Positions 23,611-31,855 of a DNA stretch of 44,698 nucleotides are shown here, piece by piece. The translations under genes and the position numbers were made by a program. Source of the stretch: Oscillospiraceae bacterium (GTDB lineage Bacteria > Bacillota > Clostridia > Oscillospirales > JAAYXM01). Location: the NCBI GenBank assembly GCA_017439555.1, contig JAFSIZ010000090.1:1-44698 (forward strand). The letters are read 5' to 3'. Position 1 is the stretch's first letter; the number at the start of each line of letters is the position of its first letter. The notes beneath the pieces were generated by a model that was given only the letters and a program-made list of their open reading frames with translations, did no database searches and was not told the origin of the DNA.

Positions 23611-23639
23611 TTGCCTTAATCTCTATATTGTGGTATACT
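23611..23639 (+). promoter_or_regulatory. Promoter of the riboswitch-folT transcript
   Basis: TTGCCT (23611-23616), a 17-nt spacer and TATACT (23634-23639) place transcription start near 23646, just before the THF aptamer. Confidence 0.75.
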
Positions 23640-23655
23640 GTATCTATCACAAAAA

Positions 23656-23758
23656 GGCAGAGTAGGAAATATCGGGTCAAGTGCTGTGTGAACGGGGAGT
23701 TGTCACACGGACGAAAGTGTGTATGACACACTGCCGTGATGTTTCCGCATCCCGCTGC
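23656..23758 (+). ncRNA. Tetrahydrofolate (THF) riboswitch aptamer
   Basis: The roughly 103-nt leader segment matches the THF riboswitch in order and content: AGAGTAG near the 5' end, GGTCAAGTG, the GTGTGAACGGG segment, GTCACACGGACGAA, and a 3' GCATCCCGCTGC closing with the 5' GCAG (P1). This class binds reduced folates in Firmicutes and controls folT and folate-synthesis genes. The gene downstream encodes a folate-type ECF S component, which agrees. Confidence 0.92.
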
Positions 23759-23768
23759 GAACGACTGT

Positions 23769-23812
23769 CCTCTTTGTGTTGGTTTTGTTGTTCAAAAATT
23801 TCACAAAGGAGG
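23769..23812 (+). promoter_or_regulatory. Anti-Shine-Dalgarno expression platform of the THF riboswitch
   Basis: CCTCTTTGTG (23769-23778) is complementary to CACAAAGGAGG (23802-23812) with one bulged G. The second strand contains the folT ribosome site, 10 nt before ATG 23822. The hairpin would hide the ribosome site, so control is probably at translation rather than by a terminator, since no T-tract follows. Confidence 0.7.
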
Positions 23813-23821
23813 ACTAATTTT

Positions 23822-24361
23822 ATGCAAAACCGTCTTAACTCTTCAATTCAGGAACTCAAAAACATTCATTCGCTTGCAATGTGTGCAGTGCTTGTTGCTC
23901 TGTATGTCGCAATCGACACAGCCTCAGTTTACGTCACCCCCACCCTGCAACTGACATTTTCTTTTCTCGTATTGGGGCTTCTCGGTTATCGTTTCGGCGC
24001 TTTTACCGGAACGCTTGCAGGTCTTGCCTGCGACCTTATAGCATATATTATAAGGCCGGCAGGTCCGCTTCACCTCGGCTTCACATTGTCAACAATGCTC
24101 ACAGTTCTTGTGTTTGCGCTATTTTTATACGAGCGCGAGCTTAAGCTCTGGCGCATCATTTTATCCAAGACAATAATAAACCTCGGAATAAATATTGCGC
24201 TCAACACATACTGGCTATCAAACCTCTATGGCAAAGCTTATATAGTGCTCCTCTCTGAGCGCGTTATTAAAAACATTGCTCTGCTCCCCATTGAGATTGC
24301 GCTTTTGTGGTTCATCTTCAAATCCTTCGAACAAATAATCAAGCGTATCGGTAATAGATAG
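23822..24361 (+). CDS. folT: Folate-type ECF transporter S component
   Basis: A 179-residue integral membrane protein with about five or six spans, the substrate-binding subunit of an energy-coupling-factor transporter. The N-terminal LAMCAVLVALYVAIDTASVYV and the SFLVLGLLGYRFGAFTGTLAGLACDLIAY segments are typical of the FolT/ThiT/QueT superfamily. The THF riboswitch upstream points to folate. The ATPase (EcfA1/A2) and EcfT subunits are not in the window, so it must share a general module. AAAGGAGG precedes the start; the longer reading from 23681 would start inside the riboswitch and is rejected. Confidence 0.9.
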   Translation: MQNRLNSSIQELKNIHSLAMCAVLVALYVAIDTASVYVTPTLQLTFSFLVLGLLGYRFGAFTGTLAGLACDLIAYIIRPAGPLHLGFTLSTMLTVLVFALFLYERELKLWRIILSKTIINLGINIALNTYWLSNLYGKAYIVLLSERVIKNIALLPIEIALLWFIFKSFEQIIKRIGNR

Positions 24362-24398
24362 CACCCCAAAATAATATATTTAACAGGAGTTGATTTTT

Positions 24399-25238
24399 TT
24401 GAATCTTTTTTTAGAAATATTAAAAACAATTATTCTCGGCATTGTCGAAGGCATTACAGAATGGTTGCCGATAAGCTCTACAGGTCACCTCATTCTCTTC
24501 AAAGAATTTTTCAGAGGCGGCAACAGCTTTATTCACAATGCAGAGTTTTTCGACTTATATCTCTATGTAATTCAGCTTGGAGCAATTCTGGCCGTTGTAA
24601 CCCTCTATTTCAAAAAGCTCAATCCGTTCGCTCCCTCCAAGACTACCGAAGAGAAGCGCGATACATGGACAATGTGGTTCAAGGTCATTGTTGCTTGCTT
24701 ACCTGCCGCCGTTATCGGCCTTGCTCTCGACTCGTATATGGAGATGATTGAAAACTGGCAGGTTGTTTCCGCGATGCTTATTGTCTATGGTATCGTTTTC
24801 ATCGTTATCGAGATGTTCAACAAGCGTGCAGTTGTTTCCGACATAGGCGAAATGAGCTATAAGACGGCCTTTTTCATCGGGCTTTTTCAGGTTCTGTCAA
24901 TAATCCCGGGAACCTCACGTTCCGGAGCAACGATACTCGGTGCGATGCTCGTCGGTTGCAAGCGTGAGGTTGCTGCAGAATTTTCATTTTTCCTTGCGAT
25001 TCCCGTTATGTTCGGTGTAAGCCTTTTGAAAATCGCAAAATTCGTCTTCGAAGGTCTTTCTATGTCGTCTTTGGAAATCGCAGTACTCATTATCGGAATG
25101 ATAGTAGCATATATCATATCGATGATCTGCATAAAGTTTCTTGTAAGCTTTGTCAAGAAGCACAACTTCAAGCCCTTCGGTATTTATCGAATAATCCTCG
25201 GCGTTCTTGTTATCGGCTATTTCTTAATTTTCGGATAA
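24399..25238 (+). CDS. uppP: Undecaprenyl-diphosphatase UppP
   Basis: A 279-residue membrane enzyme that dephosphorylates undecaprenyl diphosphate to recycle the lipid carrier for peptidoglycan synthesis. The two active-site motifs are clear: EGITEWLPISSTGHL near residue 20 and PGTSRSGATI near residue 172. About eight spans are expected. The start codon is TTG at 24399, 9 nt after CAGGAG; an earlier in-frame TTG (24390) touches that site. Loss or gain of UppP affects bacitracin sensitivity. A terminator follows, and folT ends 37 nt upstream, so co-transcription with folT is possible. Confidence 0.94.
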   Translation: MNLFLEILKTIILGIVEGITEWLPISSTGHLILFKEFFRGGNSFIHNAEFFDLYLYVIQLGAILAVVTLYFKKLNPFAPSKTTEEKRDTWTMWFKVIVACLPAAVIGLALDSYMEMIENWQVVSAMLIVYGIVFIVIEMFNKRAVVSDIGEMSYKTAFFIGLFQVLSIIPGTSRSGATILGAMLVGCKREVAAEFSFFLAIPVMFGVSLLKIAKFVFEGLSMSSLEIAVLIIGMIVAYIISMICIKFLVSFVKKHNFKPFGIYRIILGVLVIGYFLIFG

Positions 25239-25271
25239 TAAAAAGCTCGCATAATACAATAATATTATAAC

Positions 25272-25306
25272 AAAAAGTTGGACGCAAAAAATGTGTCCAA
25301 CTTTTT
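25272..25306. terminator. Bidirectional terminator between uppP and AraC gene
   Basis: AAAAAGTTGGAC (25272-25283) and GTCCAACTTTTT (25295-25306) form a perfect 12-bp stem with an 11-nt loop. A- and T-runs on both sides let it act for uppP and for the converging minus-strand gene. Confidence 0.88.
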
Positions 25307-25335
25307 CACTTCTCAGACCTTTCGCGTATCTTGAT

Positions 25336-26127
25336 TTATATGAGTCTCGCGTTCTTGCGATATACGCCCGGAGTTATACCTGTTATCCTTTTGAAAAGTA
25401 TTTTAAAATGTGACTCTGAGCCAAAGCCGCAGGCAGAAGCTATCTCCTCTATATTCTTGTCTCCGTCGGAAAGAAGCTCCTTCGCACGGTTGACCCGTAT
25501 TTCTGTGAGCCACTCGTGAGGCGTTCTTCCTGTATCGTGTTTAAAAAGGCGCATTGTGTGCAAATCAGAATATCCTGAAATCTCTCCCAGCCTTTCAAGA
25601 GTTACTTTATCTGCATAATTTTTTTCAATATATGCAATACATCGCCTCACAGCATCGCAATATTTCTTCTTCGAATAAAATGTATCAAAAACCGCATAGA
25701 TGATATGCATAAGCGCTGCATTTGCCCGAAGCTTCGAATGGACTTCATTTGATGTAAAGCACTTTATCACAGTTTCAAACTGCTTTGCAAGCTCCCCTGT
25801 TGTGTTGAAGTATTCGGGGATATTATCAAGAATCTGGTTTCTGTATATGGTGCTGTTTTCCCCGAAATCAAAATTTATTGTGTAGCACTTATAGCTCGGT
25901 GTGCTGTCAAGGTGCGTTCCCGGTCGAGTAAAACGGACATCACCATAGTTTATTGCATATTCTTTTCCATTCACGCAAAGCTTACCGCTTCCGCCGAGAT
26001 AGAAGCCTATTTCATATGAATACGAAACTCTTCCCTTTGTTTTTTCGGTGGTAGCACAAAGCTCAAATTCTCTTGCCAAAAGGATTCTCGGAAGCATTGC
26101 CTCAACCAGCAATTCAATCGACTTCAT
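25336..26127 (-). CDS. AraC-family regulator of the uronate operon
   Basis: A 263-residue regulator. Residues 1-100 form a cupin-like sensor domain (YSYEIGFYLGGSGKLCVNGKEYAINYGDVRFTRPGTHLDS). The C-terminal 100 residues have two helix-turn-helix units (VTLERLGEISGYSDLHTMRLFKHDTGRTPHEWL and IEEIASACGFGSESHFKILFKRITGITPGVYR, here only partly quoted as key landmarks). ATG 26127 follows GAGGTG by 6 nt. It is divergent from the isomerase gene and very likely controls that operon in response to a sugar acid or glycoside. Confidence 0.92.
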   Translation of the reverse strand: MKSIELLVEAMLPRILLAREFELCATTEKTKGRVSYSYEIGFYLGGSGKLCVNGKEYAINYGDVRFTRPGTHLDSTPSYKCYTINFDFGENSTIYRNQILDNIPEYFNTTGELAKQFETVIKCFTSNEVHSKLRANAALMHIIYAVFDTFYSKKKYCDAVRRCIAYIEKNYADKVTLERLGEISGYSDLHTMRLFKHDTGRTPHEWLTEIRVNRAKELLSDGDKNIEEIASACGFGSESHFKILFKRITGITPGVYRKNARLI

Positions 26128-26166
26128 AACAAGCACCTCACAAATGTAAAAAAAACGAACTTTTTT

Positions 26167-26209
26167 GTAAATATCACGCATTTACTATGTTGGAATTATA
26201 CAATATAAT
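26167..26209 (+). promoter_or_regulatory. Promoter and palindromic operator of the uronate operon
   Basis: TTTACT (26181-26186), a 17-nt spacer and TATAAT (26204-26209) form a promoter for the isomerase gene, 53 nt before its start. The inverted repeat GTAAAT (26167-26172), 7-nt gap, ATTTAC (26180-26185) overlaps the -35 element. It is a good candidate for AraC binding, as activators of this family often bind next to or over a weak -35. Confidence 0.6.
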
Positions 26210-26261
26210 AAGACTAAAGTCAAACTTGTTGTAATATAAATTTTCAGAACGGAGGCAGGCT

Positions 26262-27602
26262 ATGAACCCCGATTTTCTTCTTACCGCAGAGCTTTCTAAA
26301 AAGCTTTATCACGAATGCGCAAGCTCTCTTCCTATAATCGATTATCACAACCATCTGGTCGTGGCGGATATTGCAAGCAACCGCAAATTTGAGAACATCG
26401 CGCGTCTTTGGGTTACATCCGACCCATATAAACACCGCGCAATGCGTATTCTCGGAATTTGCGAAAAATACATAACCGGTGATGCAAGTGATTTTGAGAA
26501 ATTCGAGGTATGGTACAAATCGCTTCCGAGACTTATCGGAAATCCCCTTTTCGATTGGTCGATGATGGAAATGAGCACCGTATTCAATTTCGACCTTCTC
26601 CCCTTCACCGATGCAAAGTCAGTCTGGGATGAGCTTAATTCAAGGCTCTCTGAAATGACAGCAAAGGATATTCTCGCAAAGTTCAATATTGAATACAGCG
26701 CACCCTGCGCTTCACTTGTTGATGACCTTTCTGCATTTGACAAGAACGGCGGTCTTTCACCGTCTCTTCGCGGAGACGATCTTCTCTCCCCGACAGATGA
26801 ACTTAAAGCAAAGCTCAAATCTCTTACAGGAATAAAGATCGAAAGCGTTTCGGATTATTTCAATGCTGTTGATGCGCGGCTTTCGGAATTCGAAAATATC
26901 GGATGTGTTTTTGCCGACCATGCACTTGATAACGGTTTTGAGTATATTGATGATGACGACAAAAACATTGAGCGTTTTATCGGAAATCGAAGTGCTGATG
27001 ACGGGCTTGCGCTCCGTTCCTTCATTCTTAAAGAGCTTATGTCGCTTTACGCCAAGCACGGTTTCACAGTTCAGCTTCATATAGGCGCGCAGAGATATAC
27101 AAGCGCAAGGCTTCGCACGCTTGCAGGACCTGCTGGCGGATATGCCGCAATCGGAAACACGGTTGACGTAAAATCCGTAATCGCACTTCTCGATGCTGTT
27201 GAAAAAGAAACCTCGGGGCTCCCGAGCATTCTTCTCTTTACTTTGAATCCGGCAGACAATGCTGTTTTTGCAACACTGTCAGGTTCATATTCAAAGGACG
27301 GCCGCGAGGCGCTCGTATCCCAGGGACCTGCCTGGTGGTGGTGCGACCACTATCAGGGCATAAAGGATATGCTCGACAACTTCACGGTTCACAGCGTTCT
27401 TTCAACCTTTGTCGGAATGACAACCGACTCGAGAAGTCTTCTCTCGTTTGTCCGCCACGATTATTTCAGACGTGTTGTGTGCGAATGGGTATCTGAAATG
27501 GTAAGCAAAAACAGGCTGCCGGATGACTTTACACTTCTGGCAGACACGGTTTCAAGAATATGCTATAAAAACGCAAAAAGAATTTTGGGAGGTAAAAACT
27601 AA
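26262..27602 (+). CDS. uxaC: Uronate (glucuronate) isomerase family protein
   Basis: A 446-residue enzyme of the amidohydrolase fold matching glucuronate isomerase, which converts D-glucuronate to D-fructuronate. The metal-binding DYHNHL is at residues 27-32, and the PAGGYAAIGNTVDV, QGPAWWWCDHYQG and C-terminal LADTVSRICYKNAKRILG segments are typical of UxaC. It is slightly shorter than usual (about 465-470). CGGAGG lies 9 nt before the start. Its stop shares one base with the next start, so the first two genes are coupled. Context with mannonate dehydratase supports a uronate role. Confidence 0.88.
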   Translation: MNPDFLLTAELSKKLYHECASSLPIIDYHNHLVVADIASNRKFENIARLWVTSDPYKHRAMRILGICEKYITGDASDFEKFEVWYKSLPRLIGNPLFDWSMMEMSTVFNFDLLPFTDAKSVWDELNSRLSEMTAKDILAKFNIEYSAPCASLVDDLSAFDKNGGLSPSLRGDDLLSPTDELKAKLKSLTGIKIESVSDYFNAVDARLSEFENIGCVFADHALDNGFEYIDDDDKNIERFIGNRSADDGLALRSFILKELMSLYAKHGFTVQLHIGAQRYTSARLRTLAGPAGGYAAIGNTVDVKSVIALLDAVEKETSGLPSILLFTLNPADNAVFATLSGSYSKDGREALVSQGPAWWWCDHYQGIKDMLDNFTVHSVLSTFVGMTTDSRSLLSFVRHDYFRRVVCEWVSEMVSKNRLPDDFTLLADTVSRICYKNAKRILGGKN

Positions 27603-28516
27603 TGCATTTTAACGACAGAGACGAAATCATTGAATTGACCCCACTTTGGAAAGGCGAAAGATTCCCGGACGGACGTCCGAAGGTTCCGGACAAGCACCTT
27701 GATGCGCTTTACAAGATGACACTTGAAGAGGTATGGAAGCCGATTTACGTTCTCGGATATGAAAATCAGTTCGTTGGCGGCGGTGAAAATCCTCTCAAGG
27801 TTCTCCACGATGACGGCAGAAAGCTCATCGGACGCGCAGTCACCTGCAGCTATTGCCCGACAAGACCCGACCTTCACGAGGTTATGTTTGCGCGCGGTGC
27901 AAGCGAGGGCAGAAACGGTAACTACAACCAATGGGTTGTTGATACTCTCGTTGAGCGCGATGTTGTTGTAGTCGATATGTATGACAAGATATACAAAGGT
28001 ACATTCCTCGGTGGAAACCTCACAACAGCTATCCGCACGCGCACAAAGAACGGCGGTGCAGTTGTATGGGGCGGTATCCGCGATGTTGAACAGATGAAGC
28101 AGGTTCCCGATGTACAGGTATATTACCGTGGAATCGACCCGACGCCGATTCGTGAGTTTGTTATGAAGAGCTTTAACTCTGTCACAAACTTCGGCGGTGC
28201 AGTATGTCTCCCCGGTGACGTTGTCTTCGGTGCAGGCGGCGGTGTTCTCTTTATCCCGAGCCACCTTGTTGCAGATGTTGTTGAAGGCGCTGCAAAGACA
28301 CACGTCAAGGACGATTTCGGTTTTGAGATGATTTCACAGAACAAGTTCACAACTGCACAGATTGACAGAAACACCTGGACAGTTGAAATGCTTGACATGC
28401 TGATGGATTGGATCAAGACCGACCCCCGTGGCGAGCAGTACCGCGACCTTGACTGGTCAAAGGAATATGACCTTGCAATAAACGGCGACCCGAACGACAC
28501 ACAGACTGCACTGTAA
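27602..28516 (+). CDS. RraA-family protein
   Basis: A 304-residue protein of the RraA/HMG-aldolase-like family. The hallmark is GGNLTTAIRTRTKNGGAVVWGGIRDVEQM near residue 140 (only landmarks cited: G-N-L, the R of RTKNGG and the R-D pair). Family members are divalent-metal aldolases or decarboxylases acting on short oxo acids, or regulators of RNase E in enterobacteria. Since this organism is Gram-positive and the gene is in a sugar-acid operon, an aldolase or carboxylate role is more likely. It is longer than the usual 160-230 residues, with extra N- and C-terminal segments. GGGAGG precedes the start. Confidence 0.82.
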   Translation: MHFNDRDEIIELTPLWKGERFPDGRPKVPDKHLDALYKMTLEEVWKPIYVLGYENQFVGGGENPLKVLHDDGRKLIGRAVTCSYCPTRPDLHEVMFARGASEGRNGNYNQWVVDTLVERDVVVVDMYDKIYKGTFLGGNLTTAIRTRTKNGGAVVWGGIRDVEQMKQVPDVQVYYRGIDPTPIREFVMKSFNSVTNFGGAVCLPGDVVFGAGGGVLFIPSHLVADVVEGAAKTHVKDDFGFEMISQNKFTTAQIDRNTWTVEMLDMLMDWIKTDPRGEQYRDLDWSKEYDLAINGDPNDTQTAL

Positions 28517-28534
28517 TTTGGAGGAAATGATATT

Positions 28535-29383
28535 ATGAATGCAAATCTTAACGGAAAAGTAGCAGTAATAACAGGCGCAGGTGGCACAATATGCTCCGAG
28601 GTTGCAATCGACCTTGCAAAGAACGGAGTCAAGCTTGCTCTTGTCGGACGTACTGCAGAAAAGCTTGAAAAGACCGCTGACGCAATCAAGGCTGCAGGCG
28701 GCGAATGCTTCATCTTTGCCTGCGACGTCTGCGATTCTGAAAAGATTGAAGAGCTTGCAGACAAGGTATATGAAGTTTACGGAAAATGCGATTTTCTCAT
28801 CAACGGTGCAGGCGGAAACCAGAATGCAGCCATGCCCTCAATCATCCAGTTTGACGAACGCGAGATCGACGGAACGCTTCCCGAAGGAACTCGCGGCTTC
28901 TACGATATTGATATGGATTGCTTCGAAAGCGTTATCAAAATCAACACAATGGGTTCTGTTCTTCCCATCCGCGCGTTCGCAAAGCGCATGGCAAAGGATG
29001 GCGGCGGAAGCATTATCAACTTCGCTTCGATGAACAGCTACTGCCCTCTCACACGTTGCTTTGCATACGCAATGAGCAAGGCTGCAGTTGTCAATATGAC
29101 TCAGTCATTTGCGGCATACTTTGCTCCGGCAAACATCCGCATAAATGCAATTGCTCCCGGATTCATCGCAAACGAGAGAAGCAAGACCTTCCTCGGCACT
29201 GTGGAAACCGGCCTTACTGCACGCGGACAGCAGGTTATCAACCACACACCGACAAAGCGTTTCGGTCAGGCTCACGATATCTGCGGATGTGTGCGTTGGC
29301 TTCTTGATGAAGAGGCATCCTCCTTCGTTACGGGTGTAACTGTTCCTGTTGATGGCGGCTTCCTCACGCTCAGCGGGGTGTAA
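28535..29383 (+). CDS. SDR oxidoreductase, fructuronate reductase-like
   Basis: A 282-residue short-chain dehydrogenase. The cofactor loop is TGAGGTICSE (about 14-23), the NAG-type motif is INGAGGNQN, the catalytic serine lies in FASMNS, and YAMSK supplies Tyr and Lys. The extended GNQNAAMPSI and FYDIDMDCFESVIKINTMG segments resemble the SDR enzymes annotated as D-mannonate oxidoreductase in Firmicutes. These reduce D-fructuronate to D-mannonate with NADH, replacing the unrelated UxuB. GGAGGA precedes the start. Position between isomerase and mannonate dehydratase fits exactly. Confidence 0.87.
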   Translation: MNANLNGKVAVITGAGGTICSEVAIDLAKNGVKLALVGRTAEKLEKTADAIKAAGGECFIFACDVCDSEKIEELADKVYEVYGKCDFLINGAGGNQNAAMPSIIQFDEREIDGTLPEGTRGFYDIDMDCFESVIKINTMGSVLPIRAFAKRMAKDGGGSIINFASMNSYCPLTRCFAYAMSKAAVVNMTQSFAAYFAPANIRINAIAPGFIANERSKTFLGTVETGLTARGQQVINHTPTKRFGQAHDICGCVRWLLDEEASSFVTGVTVPVDGGFLTLSGV

Positions 29384-29388
29384 AGCCT

Positions 29389-30330
29389 ATGTTACTTACA
29401 GATTATTTCAGATATCCCAAGGATGCTACCTGGGATATTGCAAAACAGAGCGGGGTTGAACACGGTGTTATCCGTCTTCCCGAGACCGGTGATTTTGATC
29501 TTACCGACAAATCGCATTGGCAGACTGTTTATGATGATTTTATGGACTACGGTTTAAAGCCCATTATTATCGAGCCGATGCCGAACGAGCTTCATGATCA
29601 CATCAAAGCAGGTGATGAAAAGCGCGACGAATGCATTGAGAAAGCTATCAAGATGTTCCCCATTATGGATGCTCTTGATATCCGTTGCATATGCTTTAAC
29701 TTCATGGCGCACATCGGTTGGTTCCGCACGAAGAACGATTATATCGAGCGCGGCGGCGCACGTGTTACCGGCTTTGATATCAATGATTTCACTCCTGTCG
29801 AGGCGAAGATAACAAAGGATGAGCTTTGGGCAAACTACGAATATTTTATCAAAGCAGTTCTCCCCTATGCAGAAAAGCACAACATCAATCTTGCGCTTCA
29901 TCCCGACGATCCGCCAAGAGATCTTGGCGGCGTTGAAAGAATTATGACAAGTGCTGACAATATTGACCGTGCAATCAACGGAATTGTCAAGAGCCCGAAT
30001 CTCGGAATCACAATGTGCCAGGCAACCTATCACATTATGGGTGAAAAGCTTGAAGAAGTTATTCCGCGCTTTAAGGACAAGATTATGTTTGTTCACTTCC
30101 GCAATACACGCGGCAATATCAACGCTTACCGCGAAACATATCACGATAACGGTGAGATTGATATGGCTGAGGTTATGAAGATATACAGAAAATGCGGTGT
30201 TGATGTTCCAATCCGTGTTGACCACGTTCCCACAATGGTCGGCGAGGATATGAAAAATCAGGGATACGACGCGATCGGTAGATATTTTGCAATCGGTTAC
30301 CTCAAAGGAATCCTTGACGCCACAAAATAA
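29389..30330 (+). CDS. uxuA: Mannonate dehydratase
   Basis: A 313-residue TIM-barrel enzyme that dehydrates D-mannonate to 2-keto-3-deoxy-D-gluconate. Diagnostic segments are ALHPDDPPRD (about 165-174), VHFRNTRGN, and the C-terminal RVDHVPTMVGE followed by GYDAIGRYFAIGYLKGI. It is clearly shorter than the Escherichia enzyme (394 residues), as in some Gram-positive UxuA proteins. It starts 5 nt after the SDR gene, so they are translated together. The later enzymes (KDG kinase, KDPG aldolase) are not in the window. Confidence 0.9.
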   Translation: MLLTDYFRYPKDATWDIAKQSGVEHGVIRLPETGDFDLTDKSHWQTVYDDFMDYGLKPIIIEPMPNELHDHIKAGDEKRDECIEKAIKMFPIMDALDIRCICFNFMAHIGWFRTKNDYIERGGARVTGFDINDFTPVEAKITKDELWANYEYFIKAVLPYAEKHNINLALHPDDPPRDLGGVERIMTSADNIDRAINGIVKSPNLGITMCQATYHIMGEKLEEVIPRFKDKIMFVHFRNTRGNINAYRETYHDNGEIDMAEVMKIYRKCGVDVPIRVDHVPTMVGEDMKNQGYDAIGRYFAIGYLKGILDATK

Positions 30331-30346
30331 TGAGGAGCGCTTTCAA

Positions 30347-31837
30347 ATGATAAGAATTTTCTGTGACAAAAAAGCAAAGGATTTGAATAACTTCTGGGGT
30401 CACATAGTTTTCCATCCGACAAATGCAATTGAGGATGACTGGGGAAAACTTTATCTTGACAAAATGGCAGATGACGGCGCGGCAAAAACCGTACGCATTT
30501 ACTCTATGTTTGAAGAATGTGTTACGCTTGATGAGAATGCTGAGATGGTCTTCGACTTTTCGCTTACCGACAAGCGAATTGATTATCTCGTATCAAAAGG
30601 CTTTGACATATTCCTCGTCTATGCTTTTATTCCACCGTGGCTTTCGGCAGAAAAAGATAATACGCTTATAAAGCCACGCTATAAAGGAGCTTTTTTCTAT
30701 CGATCATATCCGTCAGATTATGAGAAATGGGAAGAGATTTGCCGTGTTTATACCGAGCATCTTGTTAGGCGGTACGGCGAAGAAACTGTTGCAAAATGGA
30801 AAATCCACTGCTACAATGAGCCGGATAAAATCCACTTTTTCTATACAAATGCTCCAAGCTATAAAGCTCGTGCAGAAGAGTTTTTCAAGCTCTATCGCGG
30901 ATTCGTAAACGCAATTACGTCTGTCAGCGATAAAATCGAACTCGGTGCTTGCGGATTTGCGGATGCCTATGAATTTCTTGAGCATTTTCTGAAGCTCGTT
31001 AAGCACTCAGGGCTGAAATTCGACTTTATAAGTTGCCATCCGTATGGCACGACTTATTCTCTTATCAATGACGAAACACGACCGCTCAATGCGTATGATC
31101 CGTACAAATATATACATACAGTAAAGAACATTGCAGAGCTTTGCGGATTTGAAAATATTCCGATAGTATGCGATGAATGGGGCGCTCTGGAAGAAGGCTA
31201 TTACGGCATGGACAAGTGTCCTGCTTATGAAATGCGTGAAAACGAGCTTTATGCCGCGTATTATGCAAAACTTCTTATGTGTATCGAAGAATCTCCCATT
31301 TGTATAGACAAATTTATGATATGTTTATCCGGACAACATGAGCTGGAAGAGGATTTTGGCGGACACAGAAACTTCTTCTCAAAGAGTTTCTACCCCAAAC
31401 CCATATATAATGCACACGTGCTTGCAAATAAATTAGGAAATGAAAAACTATATCATTACGCTGATTTTTCAGAAGAAAGAATATCGGTACTTCCGTCAAG
31501 ATGCTCAGAAGATGGGCGCATTTCTGTTTTAATTTGCTACGCAGATCCGTATTTTGTATCCTCGCTTCCCGATATAGACACGGGAATAGCTTTTGAAGGG
31601 CCTGATGGGATTTATTGCGTAAAGAAGCAGGTTATTGATAGAACCCATGCAAATGCATATACAAAATTCAAAGAGCTTGGAAGACCTCAGAATCCATCTG
31701 AGGAAATCAAGGCAATTATCCGTGAAGCAGGAGAGCTGAAAACAGAGGAATGCGGCAAAGTATCACCGAAAAACAATATCATCAATCTTTCGATGGAAAA
31801 CAATTCTGTCGTATTACTCGAACTTTATCCTGATTAA
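30347..31837 (+). CDS. GH39-like glycoside hydrolase, copy 1
   Basis: A 496-residue (beta/alpha)8-barrel protein resembling family GH39 (beta-xylosidases, alpha-L-iduronidases). The likely acid/base is E158 in CYNEPD and the nucleophile E277 in VCDEWGA. The FIPPWLS, DYEKWEEICRVYTEHLVRRYGEE and SKSFYPKPIYNAHVLANKLG segments match the family. There is no signal peptide, so it is intracellular. The first 50 residues are about 80% identical to copy 3, but the GGPA motif after the acid/base is degraded to ACGFADA here, and HSYG is HPYG. ATG 30347 follows GAGGAG; the ATG 60 nt earlier lies inside uxuA. Confidence 0.82.
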   Translation: MIRIFCDKKAKDLNNFWGHIVFHPTNAIEDDWGKLYLDKMADDGAAKTVRIYSMFEECVTLDENAEMVFDFSLTDKRIDYLVSKGFDIFLVYAFIPPWLSAEKDNTLIKPRYKGAFFYRSYPSDYEKWEEICRVYTEHLVRRYGEETVAKWKIHCYNEPDKIHFFYTNAPSYKARAEEFFKLYRGFVNAITSVSDKIELGACGFADAYEFLEHFLKLVKHSGLKFDFISCHPYGTTYSLINDETRPLNAYDPYKYIHTVKNIAELCGFENIPIVCDEWGALEEGYYGMDKCPAYEMRENELYAAYYAKLLMCIEESPICIDKFMICLSGQHELEEDFGGHRNFFSKSFYPKPIYNAHVLANKLGNEKLYHYADFSEERISVLPSRCSEDGRISVLICYADPYFVSSLPDIDTGIAFEGPDGIYCVKKQVIDRTHANAYTKFKELGRPQNPSEEIKAIIREAGELKTEECGKVSPKNNIINLSMENNSVVLLELYPD

Positions 31838-31855
31838 GAATAGGAGATAGTTACA

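Noticed and set aside
23681-23821. Longer N-terminus for FolT
   Set aside because: It would start inside the THF aptamer and give a cysteine-rich segment unlike S components; ATG 23822 has the ribosome site.
27599-28303. 234-codon minus-strand open frame
   Set aside because: It is an exact shadow of the RraA-family gene; its translation has no recognisable domain.
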